A stretch of 6,325 bases of DNA from Phenylobacterium sp. (lineage in GTDB: Bacteria > Pseudomonadota > Alphaproteobacteria > Caulobacterales > Caulobacteraceae), in contig JANXXA010000176.1 in the NCBI GenBank assembly GCA_025350885.1, positions 1 to 6,325 of the forward strand, given 5' to 3'. The notes beneath the pieces were generated by a model. It was not told where the DNA came from and did not search any database. It saw only the letters and a program-made list of their open reading frames with translations. Below are positions 1 through 5,784 of this stretch, one piece after another; within the stretch, counting starts at the first letter, position 1; every line of letters starts with the position of its first letter. The position numbers and the translations under genes are program-made.

Positions 1-960
1 GACGTGGCCAAGGCGATGCGCGCCGCCTTGGCCGAGCATTTCACCCTGGCCCGCCCGGAGATCGTCGAGCGTCAGGTTTCCAGGGACGGCACGCGGAAAT
101 GGCTGATCCGCACCGCGCCGGGCATCGAGGTCGAGTGCGTCTACATCCCCGACGTCGGCCGCGCCGGCGCGCTCTGTGTTTCCAGCCAGGTCGGCTGCAC
201 GCTGAACTGCAGCTTCTGCCACACCGGCACCCAGGCGCTGGTCCGCAACCTCACCGCCGCCGAGATCGTCGCCCAGGTGCAGGTGGCCCGCGACGACCTG
301 GCGGAATGGCCGAGCCCGAAGGCAGACCGCCGGCTCTCCAACATCGTCTTCATGGGCATGGGCGAGCCGCTCTACAATCTGGACGCCGTGGCCGACGCCA
401 TCGACATCATCGCCGACAACGAAGGCATCGCCATCTCGCGCCGGCGGATCACCGTCTCGACGTCGGGCGTGGTTCCGGAGCTGGAGCCCCTGGGGACGCG
501 CACCCAGGCGATGCTGGCGATCTCGCTGCACGCCACCAATGACCCGCTGCGCGAGACCCTGGTGCCGCTCAACAGGAAATATCCGCTGGCCGAGCTGATG
601 GCCGGCATCCGCGCCTATCCGGGACTGTCCAATGCGCGCCGCGTGACCTTCGAATACGTCATGCTGAAGGGCGTCAATGACACCCCGGCCGAGGCCAGGG
701 CGCTGGTCCAGCTGCTGAAGGGCATCCCCGCCAAGATCAATCTGATCCCGTTCAACCCCTGGCCCGGCAGCACCTATGAATGCTCCGACTGGGGGACCAT
801 CGAAAGCTTCGCGGCGATCCTCAACCGCGGTGGCTACGCCTCGCCGATCCGCACGCCCCGTGGCCGCGACATCCTGGCGGCCTGCGGCCAGCTGAAAAGC
901 GAAAGCGAGAAGATCCGCGCCAGCGCCCGGCGCAAGGCGCCAGCCCCGCCCGCATCCTAA
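1..960 (+). CDS. rlmN: Dual-specificity RNA methyltransferase RlmN (5' part missing)
   Basis: Radical-SAM enzyme that methylates C2 of A2503 in 23S rRNA and, in the family, A37 of some tRNAs; cytoplasmic. The frame is already open at base 1 (GAC before the GTG at 4), so the GTG is not the real start and the gene begins upstream. Numbering from that GTG, the CxxxCxxC cluster that binds the 4Fe-4S centre is Cys65, Cys69, Cys72. Cys58 and Cys294 match the two catalytic cysteines of E. coli RlmN (Cys118 and Cys355), with a nearly constant offset of 60-61, so about 60 or more N-terminal residues are outside the window. GMGEP (118-122) and SLHA (174-177) are further family motifs. The C-terminal tail after Cys294 is Lys/Arg/Ala/Pro rich and probably disordered. 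The gene ends with TAA at 958-960, and 64 bases separate it from the next gene on the same strand. RlmN rather than the resistance enzyme Cfr is favoured by the close E. coli RlmN alignment and the genomic setting. Confidence 0.96.
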   Translation, partial: DVAKAMRAALAEHFTLARPEIVERQVSRDGTRKWLIRTAPGIEVECVYIPDVGRAGALCVSSQVGCTLNCSFCHTGTQALVRNLTAAEIVAQVQVARDDLAEWPSPKADRRLSNIVFMGMGEPLYNLDAVADAIDIIADNEGIAISRRRITVSTSGVVPELEPLGTRTQAMLAISLHATNDPLRETLVPLNRKYPLAELMAGIRAYPGLSNARRVTFEYVMLKGVNDTPAEARALVQLLKGIPAKINLIPFNPWPGSTYECSDWGTIESFAAILNRGGYASPIRTPRGRDILAACGQLKSESEKIRASARRKAPAPPAS

Positions 961-1001
961 GGCGCTTTCCGCAAGCTCCACCGGGCGTGCTATCAAGCGC
1001 C
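961..1001 (+). other. Inverted repeat after rlmN, possible weak hairpin
   Basis: GGCGCTT directly after the rlmN stop (961-967) is complementary to AAGCGCC at 995-1001. The loop is 27 bases and no T-run follows, so it does not have the form of a standard intrinsic terminator. It may be chance in GC-rich DNA, or a weak RNA hairpin between rlmN and the DUF350 gene. Confidence 0.2.
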
Positions 1002-1024
1002 GCCGTCCACGGGAGCTGCCACCC

Positions 1025-1453
1025 ATGACCACGCCCCTCCAGTCGCCCGAGATTCAGGCCTTCGCCACCGGCTTCCCGCTCACCCTGCTGCACTTCGGTG
1101 TCACGCTGACGATCCTGTTCGCGGCCGCGGCGCTCTACGTCATGCTGACGCCCCACAAGGAAATCAGCCTGATCCGCGAGGGCAATTCAGCCGCAGCGGT
1201 GTCGCTGGCCGGGGTGCTGGTCGGCCTGGCCATACCGTTGGCGGTGTCGCTGAAGGCCTCGACGACGCTGATCGAACTGGCGCTCTGGGGCGCGGCGATC
1301 GTGCTGGTGCAACTGCTGATCTTCCGCCTCGTCGACCTGGTGCTGCGCGGTCTTCCCAAGCGTATCCAGGACGGCGAAATGGCCGCCGCCGCGATGCTGG
1401 TGGGCGCCAAGCTCGCCACCGCGCTGATTCTCGCGGCCGCCGTCTCCGGCTGA
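1025..1453 (+). CDS. DUF350 family inner-membrane protein
   Basis: Small, very hydrophobic protein of 142 residues with about four predicted membrane helices (roughly residues 18-40, 56-77, 83-105 and 118-140). It shows the internal duplication typical of DUF350 proteins. The first unit carries Ile-Arg-Glu-Gly-Asn-Ser-Ala-Ala-Ala around 50-58 and the second Ile-Gln-Asp-Gly-Glu-Met-Ala-Ala-Ala around 114-122, each followed by a Gly/Ala/Leu-rich helix. The biochemical role of this family is not established, so none is assigned. The ATG at 1025 is supported by GGGAG at 1011-1015, nine bases upstream. The serine protease gene starts 13 bases after the stop, so the two are probably co-transcribed and perhaps act together at the inner membrane; that link is inference. 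Assignment to DUF350 rests on the topology and the repeat and is fairly firm. Confidence 0.82.
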   Translation: MTTPLQSPEIQAFATGFPLTLLHFGVTLTILFAAAALYVMLTPHKEISLIREGNSAAAVSLAGVLVGLAIPLAVSLKASTTLIELALWGAAIVLVQLLIFRLVDLVLRGLPKRIQDGEMAAAAMLVGAKLATALILAAAVSG

Positions 1454-1466
1454 GTCCAGGGGCGTC

Positions 1467-2294
1467 ATGCATTTCCCCCGGCTGCCGGACTGGCTGATCT
1501 ACGCCGCCATCGTGGCAGCGTTGCTGATCGCCGCGATCGGTCGTCAGGAGCGGGCCGACGCACCGCCGCCCCCGCCGCCGACGGCGGAGGTGGACGGAAC
1601 CGCCCTTGGGCCTGCGTCCCCCTTCGACCCCGCCGTGGTGGTCGAGGTCGCCGGCAAGACCCAGCCCGGCGCCGGCACCGCCTTTTCCGTGGCCGCTTCC
1701 GGCGTCTGGGTGACCGCGCGCCATGTGGTCGACGGCTGCCGCCAGGCCGCCATCGTCGTCTCGCCGGGCCAGGGCGTCGTCGCCAGGGTTTCCATCGACC
1801 CCGACGGGGAGACCGCGGTGCTGACCACCGACGGCGGCGCTCCGCCTCTGCCGCTCGGTCTGGCCGCCGGCCTGCGCCGGGGCGAGCGCGCCTTCCACCT
1901 GGGGTTTCCGCAAGGCCGGCCCGGCGAGGCCAGTTCGCGGCTGATCGGCCGGGAGAACTTGGTGGTGCATGGCCGCGGCGCGCGGACCGAGCCGGTGCTG
2001 GTCTGGGCCGAGACGGGGCGCACCGACGGGCTCAGCGGCACGCTGGGCGGGCTTTCCGGAGCGCCGGCGCTGGACGACCAGGGCCGGGTGGTGGGCGTCA
2101 CTATCGCCGAGGCGCCCCGCAGGGGCCGCATCTACACCACGGCGCCGGAGACCACCGCGCGGACACTGGCGGCCGGTGGCCGGCGGCTGTCGGCGTTTCC
2201 AGGCGCGGCGATCTCGGCGGACAACTACGGCCGCGTCGCCGACGACCTGCGCCGCACGCTGCGCGTCGCCCAGGTAGTCTGTCTGACGGGCTAG
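1467..2294 (+). CDS. Membrane-anchored trypsin-like serine protease
   Basis: Protein of 275 residues. An N-terminal hydrophobic segment (about 10-24) is followed by Arg and a six-proline run (33-38), which looks like an uncleaved anchor plus linker holding a periplasmic protease domain. The domain is of the trypsin/HtrA fold. His86 in Thr-Ala-Arg-His-Val-Val is the likely catalytic histidine, and Ser197 in Gly-Leu-Ser-Gly-Ala-Pro (195-200) is the likely nucleophile. The Asp position is not standard: where HtrA-type proteins have Asp before (Leu/Ile)-Ala-Val-Leu, this protein has Glu115-Thr-Ala-Val-Leu, with Asp111 and Asp113 close by. Cys91 and Cys272 are the only cysteines and could form a disulfide. 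No PDZ domain is present, so this is not a full DegP/HtrA. The start has AGGGG at 1458-1462, four bases before the ATG. The stop overlaps the stop of the convergent ampG. Substrate unknown. Confidence 0.83.
   Translation: MHFPRLPDWLIYAAIVAALLIAAIGRQERADAPPPPPPTAEVDGTALGPASPFDPAVVVEVAGKTQPGAGTAFSVAASGVWVTARHVVDGCRQAAIVVSPGQGVVARVSIDPDGETAVLTTDGGAPPLPLGLAAGLRRGERAFHLGFPQGRPGEASSRLIGRENLVVHGRGARTEPVLVWAETGRTDGLSGTLGGLSGAPALDDQGRVVGVTIAEAPRRGRIYTTAPETTARTLAAGGRRLSAFPGAAISADNYGRVADDLRRTLRVAQVVCLTG
2291..2294. other. Shared CTAG forming both convergent stop codons
   Basis: The palindrome CTAG supplies the TAG stop of the protease gene on the plus strand (2292-2294) and the TAG stop of ampG on the minus strand (2291-2293). 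The coding regions therefore overlap by four bases with no intergenic space, so any terminator for either gene must lie inside the other gene. Confidence 0.95.
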
Positions 2295-3640
2295 GCCGGT
2301 TGCCCGGCGGCCTTGGGGCTCAACCGGGCCAGGATCAGGAACAGCAACGCCGCCGGGATCGCGATCAGGCCGGCGGCGACAAAGGCGGTCTCGTAGGCCG
2401 GCATCGCCCCGAGCTTCACCGACAGCGATTCGACCACCGCGCCGGAGAAGCCTTTGAGGAATTTGCCGAGCAGCGCATAGGCCGACGACAGCAGGGCGTA
2501 TTGGGTGGCCGTGTAGCCGAGGTTGGTGAGGCTCGACATATAGGCGATCAGCGCGACGCCGGCGTACCCCTGGACGAAATTGTCGCCGCCCATCACCGCG
2601 CCGAACACCGCCACATCGCCGGGGTGCAGGGCCAGCAGGGCGAAGGACGCCGTGCCCAGCCCCTGCAGCACCGCGCCGGCGATCAGGGTCGGAAACAGTC
2701 CCAGCCGGACCGCGCTCAGGCCGCCGACGGCGACACCCGTCAGGGCGCCGACCAGGCCGATGGATCCGCGCACGGCGGCCACGGCGTCCTTGGTCAGGCC
2801 AAGATCGACGTAATAGGGCGTGTACATCGGCCCCATGACGAAATCGGGAAGCCGATAGACCGCGATCGCCGCCAGCATCAGCAGGCCCAGCGATCTGTGC
2901 TGTCGGAAGAAATCCACGAAGGGGCCGATCACGGCGTCGAAGAAGCCGCGGGCGTTCCACAGCGACGCCTGAGCGGAACGGCCGACAGCGCCGCGCGTGG
3001 GCTCGAAGGCGAACCAGGTGGCGGTCAGGCCGATGCCCATGGCCAGGCCATAGGCCACGTAGGCGCCGGGCCAACCGATCCGCGCGGCCACCGCCAGGAT
3101 CAGGGCGTCGGCGGCGATGATCGCGGCGCGGTAGCCCAGGGCGGCGGCCGAGGACAGCAGCCCCTGCTCGTCGCTGTCGGCGGCGGCCTCGATCCGCCAG
3201 GCATCGACTGCGATATCCTGGGTCGCCGACGCGAAGGCGGTCAGCAGCGCCAGGGCGCCGATCGCCGTCAGCCCGCCGGGGCCGGCTGGTCCGACGATGG
3301 CGATGCCGACCAGGCCGGCGGCGACCAGGATCTGGGCGAAAGCCATCCAGCCGCGCCGGCGGCCGAGCCGGCCCAGCAGCGGCAGGTCCACACGATCGAC
3401 GACCGGGGACCACAGCCACTTCAGCGTATAGGCCAGACCCACCCACGAGATGAAACCGATGGCCTTGAGGCTCGTGCCCTCGTCGCGCAACCAGTAGCCC
3501 AGCGTGTTGGCGGTGAGCAGGAAGGGCAGGCCGGAAGAAAACCCCAGCGCCAGGGTCACCGCCACCTTCGGCTGGCGCAGCTCGCGCAACACCTCCGCGG
3601 CCGAGCGTTTGCGCCGCGTGGCGGTGAATTCGGCGGTCAT
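2291..3640 (-). CDS. ampG: AmpG-type muropeptide permease (MFS)
   Basis: Inner-membrane major-facilitator transporter of 449 residues, with a short basic cytoplasmic N-terminus and about 12 hydrophobic helices. AmpG imports GlcNAc-1,6-anhydroMurNAc peptides from the periplasm for cell-wall recycling, which in many bacteria also affects beta-lactam resistance. AmpG-like segments are: Phe-Ser-Ser-Gly-Leu-Pro with the following Leu-Arg-Asp-Glu-Gly (34-55), Trp-Ser-Pro-Val-Val-Asp-Arg (77-83), Ser-Ala-Thr-Gln-Asp-Ile-Ala-Val-Asp-Ala-Trp (138-148), Tyr-Arg-Leu-Pro-Asp (262-266) followed by Met-Tyr-Thr-Pro-Tyr-Tyr (272-277), and Ala-Thr-Gln-Tyr-Ala-Leu-Leu-Ser-Ser (378-386). The ATG at 3640 has a strong GGGAGG site at complement 3648-3653, seven bases away. 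It lies 39 bases downstream of the kinase gene on the same strand, so co-transcription is likely. Length is near that of shorter AmpG proteins; substrate is inferred from family only. Confidence 0.88.
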   Translation of the reverse strand: MTAEFTATRRKRSAAEVLRELRQPKVAVTLALGFSSGLPFLLTANTLGYWLRDEGTSLKAIGFISWVGLAYTLKWLWSPVVDRVDLPLLGRLGRRRGWMAFAQILVAAGLVGIAIVGPAGPGGLTAIGALALLTAFASATQDIAVDAWRIEAAADSDEQGLLSSAAALGYRAAIIAADALILAVAARIGWPGAYVAYGLAMGIGLTATWFAFEPTRGAVGRSAQASLWNARGFFDAVIGPFVDFFRQHRSLGLLMLAAIAVYRLPDFVMGPMYTPYYVDLGLTKDAVAAVRGSIGLVGALTGVAVGGLSAVRLGLFPTLIAGAVLQGLGTASFALLALHPGDVAVFGAVMGGDNFVQGYAGVALIAYMSSLTNLGYTATQYALLSSAYALLGKFLKGFSGAVVESLSVKLGAMPAYETAFVAAGLIAIPAALLFLILARLSPKAAGQPA

Positions 3641-3679
3641 GCCTTGGCCTCCCGACGCGGGTAGCCCTTGCCCCCGGCC

Positions 3680-5218
3680 TCAGCCGACCTTGGCGCGCCT
3701 CGCCGATGGCGTCCAGTTGGCCCCGGTCCAGCGGGTCAGCATGGCCCGCAGAGCGTCCGGCGACATGGGCTTGACCAGGAAATCGTTCATCCCGGCGGCC
3801 AGGCAGGCGTGCCGGTCGTCCTCGAAGGCGTTGGCGGTGACGGCGACGATCGGCGTGTCGATACCCGCCGCGCGCAGCGCGCGCGCGGTCTCTTCGCCGG
3901 ACAGGCCCGGCATGCGCATGTCCATCAGGATCAGGTCGTAGGCTCCGACCTTGACCGCGGCGATCGCGTCCAGGCCACGGGCCACGTGGTCGACATCGCA
4001 CCCCTCGCGACCGAGCAGCGCGCGAGCCAGCAGCGCGTTGATCGGATTGTCCTCCACCAGCAGGATATGCTTGCCCCGCGCGGTCTCGGCGGCGACCCGC
4101 TCGTCCTCGCCGCTGACCAGGTGCGCCGGCCCGGCGCCGGCGGCGATCAGCACCCGTTCGGCAAGCGAGACACGGCGCAGGGGCTTGATCAGGTAGCCGG
4201 CGAAACCGGCGCGGCGATAGCGGCCGATCATCTGACGCTCTTCCGGCGCCAGCAGAATGATGGCCCGACGACCCACAGGCCGGCGAAGCAGGCGCGGTGG
4301 CCTGGCCAGCGCATGGTCGACCAGCACCACATCGCCCTCGGCGGTGCGCCGGACGAGGTCGGCCACGTCGCACACGGCCACGGCCTCCCCGCCGCTGGCT
4401 TCGATCTGTCGGCTCGCGGCCTCGCGGACAACGGGGTTTGCGGAGGCCACCCAGACTTTGCGGCCGGCCAGCGCCGCCGCCGGGCCCTCGCTCGACAGCG
4501 ACCGGAACGCTGCTTCGAACCAGAAGCGTGCGCCCCCTTCCCGGCGTTCCTCGACCCCGACCTCACCGTCCATCGCCAGAGCCAGCCGCCGCGCGATGGC
4601 CAGGCCAAGTCCGGCCCCACCCAGGTTGGCATGGGCGGGATCGGCCTGCGCGAAGGCTTCGAAGATTCGCTCGCGCTGGGCGGCGGACACGCCGGGCCCG
4701 GTGTCGTCGACGGTGAACCTGAGGCGACCGCGTCCGGCTGGGGCGACACCGATCAGCACGCCGCCGTCGGCGGTGAACTTCACGGCGTTGCCGGCGAAAT
4801 TCAGCAATATCTGGCGCAGGCGGCCCTCGTCAGCGCTGACCATCCCCACATCCTTTGGCGCGGCCCAGGCGATTTCCAGACCCTTCTCGCGGGCCTTCGG
4901 CGAGAGCAGTTCGCAGACCGCACGCAGGGTGTTTTCGACATCCACGTCGCCAGGGTGCAGCTCGATCTTGCCCGCGCCCAGCTTGGCGAAGTCCAGCACA
5001 TCGTTGACCAGGGTCAGGAGATGCTCGCCGCAATCGCGCAAGGCCGTGACGTAGGCGCGCTGCTCGGCGGTCAGGCGCGTCCCCTCGAGCAGCCGCGCCA
5101 TGCCCAGAACGCCGTTCAGCGGTGTGCGGAACTCGTGGCTCAGCGACGCCAGCTGCTCGGCGTTGATCTGCGCGCGCCGCGGTCGACGCTCGGCAGGGGT
5201 TCGTGGAGGTCTGCGCAT
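3680..5218 (-). CDS. shkA: Soluble hybrid histidine kinase, ShkA-like, with pseudo-receiver
   Basis: Cytoplasmic hybrid kinase of 512 residues with no membrane helix and no sensor domain; the DHp begins almost at the N-terminus. Order: DHp about 17-85 with phospho-acceptor His28 in Ser-His-Glu-Phe-Arg-Thr-Pro-Leu-Asn; catalytic domain about 95-240 with N-box Asn140/Asn144, Asp-Asp-Thr-Gly-Pro-Gly (171-176) and Gly-Ala-Gly-Leu-Gly-Leu (201-206); inner receiver about 253-362; outer receiver about 383-498. The outer receiver is complete: Glu389-Asp390, phospho-acceptor Asp433, Thr461, Lys483. The inner one has Ala-Ser-Ala-Asn (258-261) where the acidic pair should be, but keeps Asp301 and Lys345, so it is a pseudo-receiver. 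Size and order match Caulobacter ShkA (about 500 residues), which phosphorylates TacA through ShpA and is activated by c-di-GMP at its pseudo-receiver. As I recall, ampG is also near shkA in Caulobacter. The ATG is preceded by AGGGG only two bases away; the frame has a stop 36 bases upstream (5255-5257) and no other start between. A generic hybrid kinase is the alternative. Confidence 0.85.
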   Translation of the reverse strand: MRRPPRTPAERRPRRAQINAEQLASLSHEFRTPLNGVLGMARLLEGTRLTAEQRAYVTALRDCGEHLLTLVNDVLDFAKLGAGKIELHPGDVDVENTLRAVCELLSPKAREKGLEIAWAAPKDVGMVSADEGRLRQILLNFAGNAVKFTADGGVLIGVAPAGRGRLRFTVDDTGPGVSAAQRERIFEAFAQADPAHANLGGAGLGLAIARRLALAMDGEVGVEERREGGARFWFEAAFRSLSSEGPAAALAGRKVWVASANPVVREAASRQIEASGGEAVAVCDVADLVRRTAEGDVVLVDHALARPPRLLRRPVGRRAIILLAPEERQMIGRYRRAGFAGYLIKPLRRVSLAERVLIAAGAGPAHLVSGEDERVAAETARGKHILLVEDNPINALLARALLGREGCDVDHVARGLDAIAAVKVGAYDLILMDMRMPGLSGEETARALRAAGIDTPIVAVTANAFEDDRHACLAAGMNDFLVKPMSPDALRAMLTRWTGANWTPSARRAKVG

Positions 5219-5287
5219 GGCCCCTGCGATAACCGCAAACGGCTTAACGGTCCCTCAAGCCGCGGAGCCCTTCCCGCTGGGGTTGGC
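5219..5287 (-). promoter_or_regulatory. XRE-kinase spacer with dyad and possible promoter
   Basis: This 69-base spacer contains a six-base inverted repeat, CGGCTT at 5240-5245 and AAGCCG at 5257-5262, with an 11-base centre. On the minus strand TTGAGG (complement 5252-5257) and GGTTAT (complement 5230-5235) are separated by 16 bases and could act as weak -35 and -10 boxes. A transcript from there would have almost no leader before the kinase ATG. All of this is inference from pattern. If there is no promoter here, the kinase is simply read through from the XRE gene. Confidence 0.25.
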
Positions 5288-5686
5288 TCATCCGTCGCCG
5301 TCGCGGGGCGACGCGGCCATTTCTTGGGCTAGCGCCAGCAGGGCCGAGCGGGTGCGCGTATCGGCTATGGCGTTGAAGCTCTGCAGGATCTCCAGAGCGC
5401 CGGGGCGCGACAACGCCCGGAACACGTCGTCATCGTCCTCGCGGCCCGAGCTTTCCTCGCCGACCAGCCAGGACACCGTGGTGTTCAACGTCACCGAAGC
5501 CGCCAGCAGGGTCGAGGCGGCCACGCGGTTGGCGCCCCGCTCATACTTCTGCACCTGCTGGAAGGTCACCCCCAGGCGACCGGCGAGATCGGACTGCGAC
5601 AGTCCCAGCTGCCGCCGGCGCGTCCGCATCCGGGCGCCGATCGCCAGCTCCAGCTGCGCGGTCCGGCCGGGGTCCTTCGCGTCCAT
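5288..5686 (-). CDS. XRE/Cro-C1 family transcriptional regulator
   Basis: DNA-binding regulator of 132 residues. The helix-turn-helix domain covers about residues 14-72, with Leu-Gly-Leu-Ser-Gln-Ser-Asp-Leu-Ala (27-35) as the first helix of the motif and Thr-Phe-Gln-Gln-Val-Gln-Lys-Tyr-Glu-Arg-Gly (41-51) as the recognition helix. This form is common in alphaproteobacteria. A Gly/Glu/Asp-rich linker (79-87, with four Asp in a row) leads to a short helical tail that may serve for dimer formation. The ATG at 5686 is preferred to the in-frame GTG at 5710 because a perfect AGGAGG sits at complement 5695-5700, eight bases upstream of the ATG, while the GTG has no ribosome site. The gene is 69 bases upstream of the kinase on the same strand, and it is divergent from the LuxR-type gene, with which it may share a control region. 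Target genes are unknown; self-regulation is plausible for the family but not shown. Confidence 0.88.
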   Translation of the reverse strand: MDAKDPGRTAQLELAIGARMRTRRRQLGLSQSDLAGRLGVTFQQVQKYERGANRVAASTLLAASVTLNTTVSWLVGEESSGREDDDDVFRALSRPGALEILQSFNAIADTRTRSALLALAQEMAASPRDGDG

Positions 5687-5784
5687 CGCCGGCGCCTCCT
5701 GATGCGTCACAGTGTAGCTGATCGCGATGCCCCCTTCGCCTTAAAGTAGACGTGCGCCAAAAGTCGTCGTTTACTAGCGCCCTG
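5687..5784. promoter_or_regulatory. Divergent control region between XRE and LuxR-type genes
   Basis: This 98-base region must hold the start signals of both divergent genes unless transcripts come from further away. The part from about 5740 to 5776 is clearly richer in A/T than its surroundings. It contains an imperfect inverted repeat, AGTAGACG (5745-5752) and CGTTTACT (5768-5775), with 7 of 8 bases paired and centres 23 bases apart, about two helical turns. That spacing would suit a dimeric regulator. I cannot assign definite -35/-10 boxes. Confidence 0.4.
5695..5700 (-). promoter_or_regulatory. Ribosome binding site that fixes the XRE start
   Basis: AGGAGG on the minus strand, eight bases before the ATG at 5686. 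It lies inside the frame that would extend to the GTG at 5710, so it decides for the shorter 132-residue protein. Confidence 0.8.

Noticed and set aside
4..6. GTG at base 4 as the start of rlmN
   Set aside because: The frame is open before it, and alignment of the cysteines with E. coli RlmN shows about 60 or more residues missing upstream.
2300..3664. A 454-codon plus-strand frame opposite ampG
   Set aside because: Hydrophilic, repetitive Gly/Gln/Arg composition produced by reading the complement of a membrane protein gene; no ribosome site or domain.
1164..4373. A 1069-codon open frame on the minus strand
   Set aside because: It runs antisense through the DUF350 and protease genes and out of frame through ampG and the kinase. 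Its translation is a low-complexity Arg/Gly/Pro/Ala mix with no domain. Such long shadow frames are common at this G/C content.
3668..5332. A 554-codon plus-strand frame opposite the kinase
   Set aside because: The kinase frame has every expected motif, while the antisense translation is Gln/Gly/His/Arg rich with no recognisable fold.
5687..5710. GTG start at 5710 for the XRE gene
   Set aside because: A perfect AGGAGG lies between the GTG and the ATG at 5686 with ideal spacing to the latter, and the GTG has no ribosome site.
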